This document shows positions 20,246 through 29,258 of a stretch of DNA of 36,511 nt, piece after piece; position 1 is the stretch's first letter; the number at the start of each line of letters is the position of its first letter. The translations under genes were made by a program, and so were the position numbers. Below the pieces are notes generated by a model. That model worked only from the letters and a program-made list of their open reading frames with translations, searched no databases and had not been told where the DNA came from. The DNA is from Paracoccus sp. (in: a-proteobacteria) (GTDB lineage Bacteria; Pseudomonadota; Alphaproteobacteria; Rhodobacterales; Rhodobacteraceae): positions 1 through 36,511 of the forward strand of contig JAUNTZ010000027.1 in NCBI GenBank assembly GCA_030538425.1. Direction: 5' to 3'.

Positions 20246-21044
20246 CGGGGATTCCTGACAAGAAACGGTTGGGATGGGTGAAAAGCTCGAACCCGCCATC
20301 GCGGGCGAAGGCGGCAAGGGTGATGCCTGCGCCCTCGGCCAGCCGCACCGCCGCCGCCGTGGGTGCCGAGACGGCGATCAGCGCGGGACAACCGGCCATG
20401 GCGCATTTCTGGACCAGTTCCACCGACAGGCGGCTGGTCATGACAAAGGCCCCGCCTGCGGCCTTTTGCCCGTCGCGGGCCAACGCACCGATCAGCTTGT
20501 CGAGGGCATTGTGCCGTCCCACATCCTCTCGCGCGCAGGTGACGCCCTGCGCGGTCAGAAAGCCCGCCGCATGGGTCGCACGCGTTTGGTCGTGCAAAGG
20601 CTGCCAGTCGCGCAGCAGATCGGTTGCGCGCGCCACATCCGAGGGGCAAAGCGTTAGCCGCGCTTTCACCACCGGAAGGGGCCGCATCGCCTGCTCAATA
20701 CTGTCGATCCCGCACAGCCCGCAGCCCACCGGCCCGGCCAGCATCCGCCGCCGGGCGGCCAGAGCCTCGGCGCGGTCCTCGCGCAGCCAGAACCGCGCCT
20801 CGATCCCCGCCTCATGTTCGGCAATCTCGAAACCTGCAACCTGATCGAGCCGGTCGATCACGCCCTCGCTCAGTGCGAAACCATAGGCGAAATCGGCAAT
20901 ATCGGCGGGCGTCGCCATCATCACCGCCAGCGTGGTGCCGTCGAACACCATCGCCACCGGCACTTCCTCGGGCAACTCGCGCCGCCGCGCAGAGGCACCG
21001 CCGCGCGTTACCGACAGGGCACTATGGGCGGCGACCGGCTCCAT
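20235..21044 (-). CDS. fdhD: FdhD/FdsC formate dehydrogenase accessory sulfurtransferase
   Basis: This protein transfers sulfur to the molybdenum cofactor and aids its insertion into FdsA; in fds operons it is called FdsC. The 269-residue product has the paired cysteines GCGLCG (C108, C111), the family segments FAYGFALSEG and EDVGRHNALDKLIG, and TSRLSVELVQKCAMAGCP near the C-terminus. The ATG at 21044 overlaps the fdsA stop as TGATG, giving coupled translation; a GTG one codon earlier (21047) is the alternative. Position between fdsA and fdsD is the standard fdsGBACD order. Confidence 0.95.
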   Translation of the reverse strand: MEPVAAHSALSVTRGGASARRRELPEEVPVAMVFDGTTLAVMMATPADIADFAYGFALSEGVIDRLDQVAGFEIAEHEAGIEARFWLREDRAEALAARRRMLAGPVGCGLCGIDSIEQAMRPLPVVKARLTLCPSDVARATDLLRDWQPLHDQTRATHAAGFLTAQGVTCAREDVGRHNALDKLIGALARDGQKAAGGAFVMTSRLSVELVQKCAMAGCPALIAVSAPTAAAVRLAEGAGITLAAFARDGGFELFTHPNRFLSGIPDVA

Positions 21045-23974
21045 CACTCGGCGGCGGGCAGGATGCGGCGCGCGCGTTCGGCCTGTGCGCGATAGTCCTG
21101 CTGCCAGTCGGTCGGCCCGTTGGACAGGCTCACCTGCACCGCCGTCACCTTGTATTCGGGACAGTTCGTCGCCCAGTCCGAATAATCCGTGGTGATGACA
21201 TTGGCCTGCGTTTCGGGGTGGTGGAAGGTGGTATAGACCACGCCGGGGCTGACCCGATCCGTCACCTCGGCGCGCAAGGTCGTCTCACCCGCGCGCGAGG
21301 CCAGCCGCACCCAGTCGCCATCCTTGAGGCCGCGCGTCTCGGCGTCATGGGGGTGAATCTCCAGCCGGTCCTCGGGGTGCCATGCCACGTTATCGGTGCG
21401 CCGGGTCTGCGCGCCGACATTATATTGCGACAGGATGCGCCCCGTGGTCAGCAGCAGCGGAAAGCGCGGCCCGCTGCGTTCGTCGGTCGCGACATACTCG
21501 GTCACGATGAACCGCCCCTTGCCCCGCACGAAACCGTCGATATGCATCAGAGGCGTGCCCTGCGGCGCATCATCATTGCAGGGCCATTGCACCGAGCCTT
21601 CGACCTCAAGCTTTTCATAGCTCACCCCCGCGAAAGAGGGCGTGGTCGCGGCGATCTCATCCATGATCTGCGAAGGGTGGGTATAGGCCCAACTCGCGCC
21701 CATCGCATTGGCCAGCATCTGCGTGACCTGCCAGTCCTCATATCCGTTCAGCGGGGCCATGACGCGGCGCACACGGTTGATCCGGCGTTCGGCATTGGTG
21801 AAGGTGCCGTCCTTTTCCAGAAAGGACGAGCCGGGCAGAAAGACATGGGCGTAATTCGCCGTCTCGTTCAGGAACAGGTCATGGACGATCACGCATTCCA
21901 TCGCCGCCAGACCGGCGGCAACGTGATGCGTGTCGGGGTCGGATTGCAGGATGTCCTCACCCTGACAATAAAGCCCCTTGAACGTCCCCGCGACGGCGGC
22001 ATCCAGCATATTGGGGATGCGCAGCCCCGGTTCCGGGTCGATGGCCACGCCCCACATCTTTTCATAGATCGCCCGCACATCGGCATGTTTCACATGGCGA
22101 TAGCCCGGCAGTTCATGCGGGAAGGACCCCATGTCGCAGGACCCCTGCACATTGTTCTGACCGCGTAGCGGGTTCACGCCGACGCCGGGGCGACCGATAT
22201 TGCCGGTCAGCATCGCAAGGTTCGCAATCCCCATCACCGTGGTCGAACCCTGGCTGTGTTCGGTCACCCCCAGCCCGTAATAGATCGAGCCGTTGCCACC
22301 GGTCGCAAACAGCCGCGCGGCGGCGCGCAGATCGGCGGCGGGAACGCCGGTCAGCATCTCGGTCGCCTCGGGCGCATGGCGGGGGTCGCTGACGAATTCG
22401 GCATATTCCGCGAACTCATCCCAGTCGCAGCGGGCGCGGATGAACGCCTCATCCGCCAGCCCCTCGGTCACGATGACATGGGCAAGCGAGGTGACAACGG
22501 CGACATTCGTGCCGGGGCGCAGCGGCAGATGATGGGCGGCGCGGATATGGGGGCTGTCCACCAGATCAATGCGGCGCGGGTCGATCACGATCAGCCTTGC
22601 CCCCGCCCGCAACCGCTTTTTCAGCCGCGAGGCAAAGACCGGATGCCCATCCGTCGGGTTCGCACCGATGACAATGACCACATCGGTCTGCTCGACCGAG
22701 TCGAAATCCTGCGTCCCCGCCGAGGTGCCGAAGGCTTGCCCCAGCCCGTAGCCGGTGGGCGAGTGGCAGACGCGCGCGCAGGTATCGGTGTTGTTATTGC
22801 CGAACACCGCGCGGGTGAGTTTCTGGACCAGATAGGTTTCCTCATTCGTGCAGCGGCTAGATGTAATCACGCCGACGCTGCGCCGCCCATAGCGTTCCTG
22901 AATCCCGCGCATCTTGCCCGCGGCAAATTGCAGCGCCTCATCCCAAGTGACAACGCGCCATGGCTCATCCACGCGGTCGCGGATCATCGGGTTCAGGATA
23001 CGATCCTGATGCGTTGCATATCCGTAAGCAAACCGGCCCTTGACGCAGCTATGGCCGCGATTGGCCTTGCCGTGCTTGTAAGGCACCATCCGCACCAACT
23101 GATCGCCGTTCAGTTCTGCCTTGAAGCTGCACCCGACCCCGCAATAGGCGCAGGTGGTGATGACCGCCCGTTTCGGCGTGCCAAGCTCTGCCACCGATTT
23201 TTCCTGCAACGTCGCGGTCGGGCAGGCCTGCACGCAGGCCCCGCAGGACACGCAATCCGAGGACATGAAATCATCGCCCGCCATGCCCGCGCTGACCCGG
23301 CTGTCGAATCCGCGCCCCTCGATCGTCAGCGCGAATGTGCCCTGCACCTCTTCGCAGGCGCGGACACAGCGGGAACAGACGATGCATTTCGACGGATCAT
23401 AGGTGAAATAGGGGTTGCTGTTATCCTTGGGGGTGAACCGAGGGTTGTCCTGCACCGGCCCGCGCAGCCGAGCCTCAGCCTGGCTGACCGCGCCGCTGCC
23501 CGAGGGGTCGAAATGGTTGACGCCCGGTTTATAACGCATATCGCGCAAGCCCACCTGACCGGCAGCGTCCTGCAATTCGCAATCGCCATTCGCGGCGCAG
23601 GTCAGACAGTCAAGCGGGTGGTCGCTGACATACAGCTCCATCACGCCGCGGCGGATTTTTTGCACCTTGGTCGATTGCGTATGCACAACCATGTCAGGCG
23701 CAACCGGCGTGGTGCAAGAGGCGGGCGTGCCGCGCCGCCCCTCAATCTCGACCACGCAAAGGCGGCAGGAACCGAACGCCTCGACGCTGTCGGTCGCGCA
23801 AAGTTTCGGCACCTCGACGCCCGCAAGGGCTGCGGCCCGCATCACCGATGTGCCGTCCGGCACCGTGACCGACACGCCGTCAATGGTCAGCGTGACCGGC
23901 GGGCCGTGGCGGGCGGGGGTGCCAAGGTCGCGATCATCGCCGGGCGGGAATTGGGGGATGATGAAATCCTTCAT
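21044..23974 (-). CDS. fdsA: NAD-dependent formate dehydrogenase, catalytic alpha subunit
   Basis: Molybdenum (bis-MGD) subunit that oxidises formate to CO2; electrons pass along iron-sulfur clusters to FdsB and NAD. The 976-residue protein is a cytoplasmic, signal-free type. Cofactor ligands are visible in order: 2Fe-2S (C59, C70, C73, C87), a His-ligated 4Fe-4S (H119, C123, C126, C132), two ferredoxin-type 4Fe-4S (C197, C200, C203, C207 and C241, C244, C247, C251) and the proximal 4Fe-4S (C275, C278, C282, C310). The Mo ligand is C403 with H404 (CARVCHSPTG), so this is a cysteine, not a selenocysteine, enzyme. The ATG at 23974 overlaps the fdsB stop (ATGA); the upstream extension is antisense-like. 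Length agrees with the Rhodobacter enzyme. Confidence 0.98.
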   Translation of the reverse strand: MKDFIIPQFPPGDDRDLGTPARHGPPVTLTIDGVSVTVPDGTSVMRAAALAGVEVPKLCATDSVEAFGSCRLCVVEIEGRRGTPASCTTPVAPDMVVHTQSTKVQKIRRGVMELYVSDHPLDCLTCAANGDCELQDAAGQVGLRDMRYKPGVNHFDPSGSGAVSQAEARLRGPVQDNPRFTPKDNSNPYFTYDPSKCIVCSRCVRACEEVQGTFALTIEGRGFDSRVSAGMAGDDFMSSDCVSCGACVQACPTATLQEKSVAELGTPKRAVITTCAYCGVGCSFKAELNGDQLVRMVPYKHGKANRGHSCVKGRFAYGYATHQDRILNPMIRDRVDEPWRVVTWDEALQFAAGKMRGIQERYGRRSVGVITSSRCTNEETYLVQKLTRAVFGNNNTDTCARVCHSPTGYGLGQAFGTSAGTQDFDSVEQTDVVIVIGANPTDGHPVFASRLKKRLRAGARLIVIDPRRIDLVDSPHIRAAHHLPLRPGTNVAVVTSLAHVIVTEGLADEAFIRARCDWDEFAEYAEFVSDPRHAPEATEMLTGVPAADLRAAARLFATGGNGSIYYGLGVTEHSQGSTTVMGIANLAMLTGNIGRPGVGVNPLRGQNNVQGSCDMGSFPHELPGYRHVKHADVRAIYEKMWGVAIDPEPGLRIPNMLDAAVAGTFKGLYCQGEDILQSDPDTHHVAAGLAAMECVIVHDLFLNETANYAHVFLPGSSFLEKDGTFTNAERRINRVRRVMAPLNGYEDWQVTQMLANAMGASWAYTHPSQIMDEIAATTPSFAGVSYEKLEVEGSVQWPCNDDAPQGTPLMHIDGFVRGKGRFIVTEYVATDERSGPRFPLLLTTGRILSQYNVGAQTRRTDNVAWHPEDRLEIHPHDAETRGLKDGDWVRLASRAGETTLRAEVTDRVSPGVVYTTFHHPETQANVITTDYSDWATNCPEYKVTAVQVSLSNGPTDWQQDYRAQAERARRILPAAE

Positions 23975-25488
23975 TCTGCGGCCTCCTTGCGGGCTGCGAA
24001 ATCGTCCGGGAAATGGGTCAGCGCGGACATGACCGGGAAGGGCGTGAAGCCGCCAAGCGCGCAAAGTGAGCCGTCGCGCATCGTCTCGCACAGGTCGGTC
24101 AGCAATTCGACCGCCGCATCGTCACCCGCCCTGATGCGGTCGATGGTCTCAACCCCGCGCACCGCGCCAATGCGGCAGGGGGTGCATTTGCCGCAGGATT
24201 CAATCGCGCAGAACTCCATCGCGAAACGCGCCATGTTCAGCATATCCGTGCTGTCGTCAAAGACCACCAGACCGGCATGACCGATCAGCCCGCCCTGCTG
24301 GTCGAACTCTTCATAGCCGATGGGCGTCTCGAACCTGGCGGGCGGCATATAGGCGCCCAAAGGCCCGCCGACCTGCACTGCCTTGACCGGGCGGCCGGTT
24401 GCCGTGCCACCGCCGATATCGTTCACCACCTCACCTAAGGTCATGCCGAAAGCGGTCTCGAACAGCCCGCCATGCTTGACGTTCCCGGCGATTTGCAGCG
24501 TGACCGTGCCGCGCGACCGGCCAAGGCCAAAGCCCGCATAATGCGCCGCGCCCTTCTCCATGATGACCGGCACGGTCGCCAGACTGATGACGTTATTAAC
24601 CACGGTCGGGCGGCCCAGAAACCCTTGCAGCGCGGGCAAGGGCGGCTTGGCGCGGACCACGCCGCGCTTACCCTCAAGGCTGTTGAGCAGGCTGGTTTCC
24701 TCACCGCAGACATAGGCCCCGGCACCCTTGCGAACCTCGATATCAAAGGCGCGGCCAGAGCCCATCACATCGCCGCCCAGAACGCCCGCCCCCCGCGCGA
24801 GACGCACGGCCTGTTCCATCACCCGGATCGCATCGGGATATTCCGAGCGCAGATAGACATAGCCTCGCGTTGCCCCCACGGCGAGACCCGCAATCGCCAT
24901 GCCCTCGATCAGCGAAAACGGGTCGCCCTCGATTATCATGCGGTCGGCAAACGTGCCGCTGTCACCCTCATCCGCGTTGCAGACGATGTATTTCTGCGGG
25001 GCCTGCGCGTCGTGGACGGTTTTCCACTTGATGCCGGTCGGAAAGCCCGCACCGCCACGCCCGCGCAAGCCGCTATCGGTGATCTCTTGCACAATGGCGG
25101 CGGGGTCCATCGCGGCGGCGCGGCGCAGGCCCGCAAGCCCGCCATGGGCGGCATAATCGTTGAGACTCAGCGGGTCGATCACGCCACAACGCGCAAAGGT
25201 CAGCCGGGTCTGCTTCGCCATCCATGGCAATTCGTCCACCGGGCCAAGCCCCTCTAGCGCGCCGTCCAGCAGCGCCCCTGCCTGCGCGGGATCGAACGGG
25301 CCGTAGCCGTGGCGGATGCCATCCTGTTCAACCTCGACCAAAGGTTCTAGCCAGACCATGCCGCGTGTGCCGTTGCGGATGATCTGGACCTCAAGGCCGC
25401 GCGCCTCGGCCTCGCGGGCGATAGCGGCGGCAACCTGATCGGCGCCCAAAGCCTTGGCGGCGCTGTCGGCGGGAACATAGATCTTCAT
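23971..25488 (-). CDS. fdsB: NAD-dependent formate dehydrogenase, beta (diaphorase) subunit
   Basis: NuoF-like flavoprotein that carries FMN, NAD(H) and one 4Fe-4S cluster, passing electrons from formate to NAD. The 505-residue protein begins with a thioredoxin-like region (~1-110), followed by the FMN/NADH segment GLRGRGGAGFPTGIKW and VCNADEGDSGTFADR, a further GAGAYVCGEETSLLNSLEG, and the cluster motif ESCGKCTPCRIG with a distant C-terminal cysteine (GSLCALGG). The start and stop overlap fdsG and fdsA by four bases each (ATGA), so the three structural subunits are translationally coupled. Confidence 0.97.
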   Translation of the reverse strand: MKIYVPADSAAKALGADQVAAAIAREAEARGLEVQIIRNGTRGMVWLEPLVEVEQDGIRHGYGPFDPAQAGALLDGALEGLGPVDELPWMAKQTRLTFARCGVIDPLSLNDYAAHGGLAGLRRAAAMDPAAIVQEITDSGLRGRGGAGFPTGIKWKTVHDAQAPQKYIVCNADEGDSGTFADRMIIEGDPFSLIEGMAIAGLAVGATRGYVYLRSEYPDAIRVMEQAVRLARGAGVLGGDVMGSGRAFDIEVRKGAGAYVCGEETSLLNSLEGKRGVVRAKPPLPALQGFLGRPTVVNNVISLATVPVIMEKGAAHYAGFGLGRSRGTVTLQIAGNVKHGGLFETAFGMTLGEVVNDIGGGTATGRPVKAVQVGGPLGAYMPPARFETPIGYEEFDQQGGLIGHAGLVVFDDSTDMLNMARFAMEFCAIESCGKCTPCRIGAVRGVETIDRIRAGDDAAVELLTDLCETMRDGSLCALGGFTPFPVMSALTHFPDDFAARKEAAE

Positions 25489-25961
25489 GCCCGCGCCTCG
25501 GCAATCATCGCATCCAGTCGGGCCGCATCGACCCGCCCCGCCACGCGATCATCCAGCATCGCGGCAGGCGCGCAGGCGCATAACCCAATGCAATAGACCG
25601 GCTCAACCGTGATGCGCCCGTCGGGCGTGGTGCCGTGCCAATCCAGCCCGAGCCGCGCCAGTGCCGCCTGAGCCACGGCATCGCCGCCCATCGCCTGACA
25701 GGCCTCGGCGCGACAGATCTTCAGCACATGACGCCCGGCGGGCGCGTCACGGAAATCATGGTAAAAGCTGACCACCCCGTGAAGCTCGGCCCGAGAGATA
25801 TTCAACTGCGTCGCCAACACCGGATAGGCCGCCTGAGGGATATGGCCGAACGCATCCATCAGCGCATGAAGCATGGGCAGCAAAGGCCCCTCAAGCGCGG
25901 CATATGGCGCAATCACGTCGCGGATCTCGGCCTCGGGCGGGGCCGGGTTGCTGGCTGGCAT
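25485..25961 (-). CDS. fdsG: NAD-dependent formate dehydrogenase, gamma subunit
   Basis: NuoE-like 2Fe-2S thioredoxin-fold subunit (158 aa) that joins FdsB in the NADH-reactive module. The cluster ligands are the pairs CRAEAC (near residue 84) and CIGLC (near residue 125). The typical HGVVSFYHDFRDAPAGRH segment precedes them. It is the first gene of fdsGBA-fdhD-fdsD, with a GGGGGAAG ribosome-like site. The lysR gene lies 86 bp upstream in the same orientation, and the gap between them holds several TATCG/CGATA half-sites. Confidence 0.96.
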   Translation of the reverse strand: MPASNPAPPEAEIRDVIAPYAALEGPLLPMLHALMDAFGHIPQAAYPVLATQLNISRAELHGVVSFYHDFRDAPAGRHVLKICRAEACQAMGGDAVAQAALARLGLDWHGTTPDGRITVEPVYCIGLCACAPAAMLDDRVAGRVDAARLDAMIAEARA

Positions 25962-26016
25962 GGCTGACTTCCCCCAAATATCGGGCCAGTCAAGCGCGAC
26001 ACGATACCCGAATCAA

Positions 26017-26053
26017 TATCGCATTTCCGTCAAGCGATAGAAAATCTCTATCG
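26017..26053. promoter_or_regulatory. LysR-type operator before fdsG
   Basis: Two overlapping perfect inverted repeats lie here: TATCGC-N11-GCGATA (26017-26039) and CGATAG-N7-CTATCG (26035-26053). The second contains GAT-N11-ATC, the T-N11-A pattern of LysR regulators. On the minus strand a TTGACG -35-like element (26032-26027) follows directly. Further CGATA/TATCG copies occur nearby (about 25979, 26002 and 26058). Confidence 0.65.
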
Positions 26054-26938
26054 TCCGTCGCGATAAATCCGTCGCGCCTCGGACAAAAGCGCGTCCAGAA
26101 CCGGCGTGTTCGGCTCTCGGTAGGGGGCGACCAGACCGACGCGGTAAGCTTGCCCCTCTTGCACGATCGGCACGGCCCGCAGCGGCTTGCCGGCAATCAG
26201 GAACCGCGCCACGTCATCGGGCAGCACGGTGGCCCAGCCGCCCGCCGCGACATGGGCGACCAGAACCACGGTCGAGTTCGATTCGATCAGCGCATCCGGC
26301 ACGACACCGGCATCGGCAAGGTTCTTGTCCACGATCCGCCGGTTTTGCATGTCCGGCGTCAGCAGGCACAGCCGTAGCCCCGCCATGGCCGACCATTCCA
26401 CCTTGCCCTGCCGGGCCATGGGCGAATCCGCGGCGCAGACCAGAACGTAACGCTCGGCATAAAGCGGCTGGGTGGTGACGCGGCCCATCGGCTCATTGTC
26501 GAGATAGGAGATCCCCGCATCCACATCCAGATTGTCCAGCATCGACAGGATTTCTGCCGAAGTCCGCGACAGGATGGTAAAGCGCACATTCGGATGGTTA
26601 CGGCTGAACCGGCTGACCAGACGGGCGGCCCATGTCATCGCGGTCGGGATCACGGCAATGCGCAGCCGCCCCGACAGCCCATGCTGGGTAAAGCGCATTT
26701 CCTCGCGCAATTGCCGCATGTCACCGACGATCCGCCGCGCCCAGACAAGCGCGGTCTGCCCCTCGGGCGTCAGCCCGCCAAAGCGCGAGCCGCGAAAGAT
26801 CAGCAAGACGCCAAGCTGTTCCTCAAGCTGCTTGATCCCCGCCGAGAGGGTGGGCTGGGTGATGCCAAGGCTTTCGGCGGCGCGGCCGAAATGCTGTTCC
26901 TTGGCGACGGCGATGAACATTTCCAGCTTGTCGAGCAT
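26048..26938 (-). CDS. LysR-family regulator, probable fds operon regulator
   Basis: A 296-residue LysR-type transcription factor. The N-terminal winged helix-turn-helix (residues 1-60) reads MLDKLEMFIAVAKEQHFGRAAE, then LGITQPTLSAGIKQLEEQLG. Residues ~90-290 form the two-lobe effector domain (AVIPTAMTWAARLVSRF, later AGGWATVLPDDVARF). The ATG at 26938 gives the conserved start behind a GGGGG ribosome-like site; the 82 upstream codons are spurious. It precedes fdsG in the same direction, the usual place for the regulator of these operons. Similar half-sites before fdsG and before its own gene suggest operon control and autoregulation. The effector (formate, oxyanion or other) is unknown. Confidence 0.92.
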   Translation of the reverse strand: MLDKLEMFIAVAKEQHFGRAAESLGITQPTLSAGIKQLEEQLGVLLIFRGSRFGGLTPEGQTALVWARRIVGDMRQLREEMRFTQHGLSGRLRIAVIPTAMTWAARLVSRFSRNHPNVRFTILSRTSAEILSMLDNLDVDAGISYLDNEPMGRVTTQPLYAERYVLVCAADSPMARQGKVEWSAMAGLRLCLLTPDMQNRRIVDKNLADAGVVPDALIESNSTVVLVAHVAAGGWATVLPDDVARFLIAGKPLRAVPIVQEGQAYRVGLVAPYREPNTPVLDALLSEARRIYRDGR

Positions 26939-27018
26939 GATCCCCCCGCGCCCGTTCTGCCCCCGCCTCTGCGCCGGATGCAAGGGCGATTGCCGTTGCC
27001 GTCGCGTGGCGGCACCTG

Positions 27019-27050
27019 TATCGGTGGGATCATGTATGGTTTGACCGATA
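27019..27050. promoter_or_regulatory. Inverted repeat between lysR and the glycosyltransferase gene
   Basis: TATCGGT (27019-27025) and ACCGATA (27044-27050) are perfect inverted copies separated by 18 bp in the divergent intergenic region. The half-site shares TATCG/CGATA with the boxes before fdsG, so it may be the LysR autoregulatory site. Confidence 0.55.
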
Positions 27051-27084
27051 TGCCCCTGTTTTATCCCCGTTTCGTGTTGCCGTG

Positions 27085-29223
27085 ATGAGTGACGCCCCCG
27101 ACACCGCGGCCCTACGCGCCAACACCGTTTTCGCCGTTCGCAATGACCGTCTGGGCGGTCGTCTGGGCGCGATGCTGAACGCAAGGCGGCTTGCCGACGA
27201 ACTGGGCGCCACCTTTCGCTTTACATGGTCCGCCCATGAGAACGTCAGCCCGGAATTGCAGCATCCTGAGCATCTGTTTTCCGAAGCCTTCCTTGAGCAG
27301 TATCGCGAGGTAGAGCTGGGCTTTGGTCAACTGCAAAACCAGATCCTCGCCATCGAGGCGCTTCCCGGCCATCTTCGCGACGAGGCCGCGTTGCGCGCCC
27401 ATGTCGCCCGCGAAAGCCTGCGCTGCACTGAGGCAATGCGCGCGATGGCCTTGCCATGGGAAGACCCCGCCATCGCGGCTGAGCGCGTGGCGCAGGCATT
27501 GGACAGCATCGGATTTCAGCCGGTGATCCTTGAGGCGATGCGCCAGATCCGCGCGCATCTGGGCTCGTCCGATCTGGTCGCCTATCACCTGCGGCGTGGT
27601 GATATCATCGACCCGGATGCGCGGCCCTCAAACGTGCTATGGCCCGCGAAATACATCCCCCGGGTCTATTATGAGGAACATATCGCCCGCGTTCTGGCGC
27701 AAGACCCCGACGCGCGGATCGTGATCTTCTCGGACGCCCCGCATGAGGTCGCGGCCTTCTGCGCGATGTCCGACCGGGTGATCTCGGCGGCTGATCTGTT
27801 GCAGGGCGCAGGCACCGAGATCCTGCAACGCGACTTTCTGGAGCTTTACACGATGTCGCTGTGCAAGCGGATCGTGGCGCCGGGGGCAAGCGCGTTTTCA
27901 TCCGTCGCGGCGATCCTTGGCAACAGCCGGATCATCCCGATCACCTCGGATCTCAGCGAGACCGAGCGCGAGACGGCGCTTGCGCGGATGACCGTCCAGC
28001 TTGACAGCGCGCCCGAAGCTTTTGCCGGTGACGCCGATCTGGGCCAGAACTTTCCCGAACTGCTGGCCTATCACAAAAGGCGCGGCACGCCGGATATTGC
28101 GCGCGGCATCGTGCAAAAACACCATGACCGGGGCTTTCAGCTTTCCTACATTTACGACCTTCTGGCCGCCGAACATTTCTGGGCAGGCGATACTGACGCG
28201 GCGCTTGGCATCGTGGAATCGCTGAAATCGCGGCCTATCCTGACCGATCTGGCCAATGCGCCGGTCTATGCCTGGGCCGGGCTTGCCGCGCTTCGCGATG
28301 GCAGGCTGCGCGAGGCGACCCGGCTGGCGCATATCGCGCAATGGTTGCAGCCGACGCTGCCCATCGCGCGCATCCTTGTCAGCAATGTGATCGGGCAGAC
28401 GCCGGACGACCGCAATCTTTATCCGGTGGACCGCGATTTCGTGCTGCAACAAATCCCGTTCAACGCGGTGCATCGCAATATTGCGCGCCGCCTTGCCGGC
28501 GCGCGGGACAGCCAGGACATACACCCGTTCCAGTTCATCCCCTTTGAAAGCGAGCTGCGCGACTGGCGACGGCTACAGACGCCGCGCTTTCCCTCGGCCT
28601 TCTGGAACCTGCCAAACCTGCGCAAAGTGCTTGGCTTTTTCCGTTCGTCTTACCGGAACAGGCTGGAGCAGCCGAATTTCCGCTCATTTCTGGGTCAGTG
28701 GCATATGCAGGCCGAAGAGCCGGAGACCGGCGCGGCGCTGATCCGCGAGGCGTTCGCGGAAGACCCGGACAACCCGCTGATCACCATCCGGCAGGCCCGG
28801 CTGACATGGGCCCAAGGCCGCAAGTCCCGTGCGATTGACCAATTCGCGCAGGCGCGCGCGCTGTCGGGCAACCAGATATGCTTTGCGGCGGAATACGGGC
28901 TTGCGCTGATGGCGCGGGGCAACAAGCAGGCGGCCATTGAGGTGTTCGAGGACATCGCCACGCAGGATCACGACATGATCGAGATCCACATCCAGACCGC
29001 CGATATGCTGCGCCGTCAGGCCCGCACGCGCGAACTTGCGCTGACCGTCGCCGCGCGGGTCGATGCAATGGTGCCGGGCGCGGTCAGAACCTCACAAATC
29101 CATCGCAAGGCGCTGCGCCAACTGGGCCGCGACGCCGAGGCCGATGCGATTGAGGCACAATTTCGCGAATGGAAACGCAACCCCGGCAAGTTCGCCTCAC
29201 GGATCGAGACGCCGCCGAAATAG
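27085..29223 (+). CDS. Fucosyltransferase-like glycosyltransferase with TPR-like C-terminus
   Basis: A 712-residue cytoplasmic protein with no signal or membrane segments. The N-terminal half (to ~300) looks like a GT11/GT23-type fucosyltransferase: an early NDRLGGRLGAMLNARRLADELG, the donor-binding motif HLRRGD (H168-D173), IFSDAP (214-219), and the MSLCKRIVAPGASAFSSVAAILGN segment (257-280). The C-terminal half (~330-710) is helical with TPR-like repeats (FLGQWHMQAEEPETGAALIR, then NKQAAIEVFEDIA). The ATG at 27085 is preferred to the GTG one codon earlier. It faces the manC-gmd-colC-colD genes, sharing a terminator with them. A transferase for GDP-fucose, or the closely related GDP-colitose, is inferred from the fold and context. 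Confidence 0.72.
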   Translation: MSDAPDTAALRANTVFAVRNDRLGGRLGAMLNARRLADELGATFRFTWSAHENVSPELQHPEHLFSEAFLEQYREVELGFGQLQNQILAIEALPGHLRDEAALRAHVARESLRCTEAMRAMALPWEDPAIAAERVAQALDSIGFQPVILEAMRQIRAHLGSSDLVAYHLRRGDIIDPDARPSNVLWPAKYIPRVYYEEHIARVLAQDPDARIVIFSDAPHEVAAFCAMSDRVISAADLLQGAGTEILQRDFLELYTMSLCKRIVAPGASAFSSVAAILGNSRIIPITSDLSETERETALARMTVQLDSAPEAFAGDADLGQNFPELLAYHKRRGTPDIARGIVQKHHDRGFQLSYIYDLLAAEHFWAGDTDAALGIVESLKSRPILTDLANAPVYAWAGLAALRDGRLREATRLAHIAQWLQPTLPIARILVSNVIGQTPDDRNLYPVDRDFVLQQIPFNAVHRNIARRLAGARDSQDIHPFQFIPFESELRDWRRLQTPRFPSAFWNLPNLRKVLGFFRSSYRNRLEQPNFRSFLGQWHMQAEEPETGAALIREAFAEDPDNPLITIRQARLTWAQGRKSRAIDQFAQARALSGNQICFAAEYGLALMARGNKQAAIEVFEDIATQDHDMIEIHIQTADMLRRQARTRELALTVAARVDAMVPGAVRTSQIHRKALRQLGRDAEADAIEAQFREWKRNPGKFASRIETPPK

Positions 29224-29228
29224 CAAAA

Positions 29229-29252
29229 AAGGCCGGGGCAACCCCCGGCCTT
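29229..29252. terminator. Bidirectional terminator between convergent glycan genes
   Basis: GGCCGGGG (29231-29238) and CCCCGGCC (29243-29250) form a perfect 8-bp stem with a CAAC loop, extended by AA/TT. On the minus strand it is followed by six T, a strong terminator for the manC-to-colD transcript. On the plus strand the T tract is interrupted, giving a weaker end for the glycosyltransferase. Confidence 0.88.
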
Positions 29253-29258
29253 CTGGTC

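Noticed and set aside
20624-22168. Plus-strand frame (514 codons) opposite fdsA and fdhD
   Set aside because: It lies opposite two well-supported overlapping genes and has shadow-frame composition.
21044-23974. Selenocysteine-type formate dehydrogenase
   Set aside because: The active-site position is an ordinary cysteine codon (C403) and there is no in-frame TGA.
22256-24280. Long plus-strand open frame (674 codons) opposite fdsA
   Set aside because: It is antisense to an intact, fully motif-supported fdsA; its composition (His, Arg, Ala-rich) is that of a shadow frame in GC-rich DNA.
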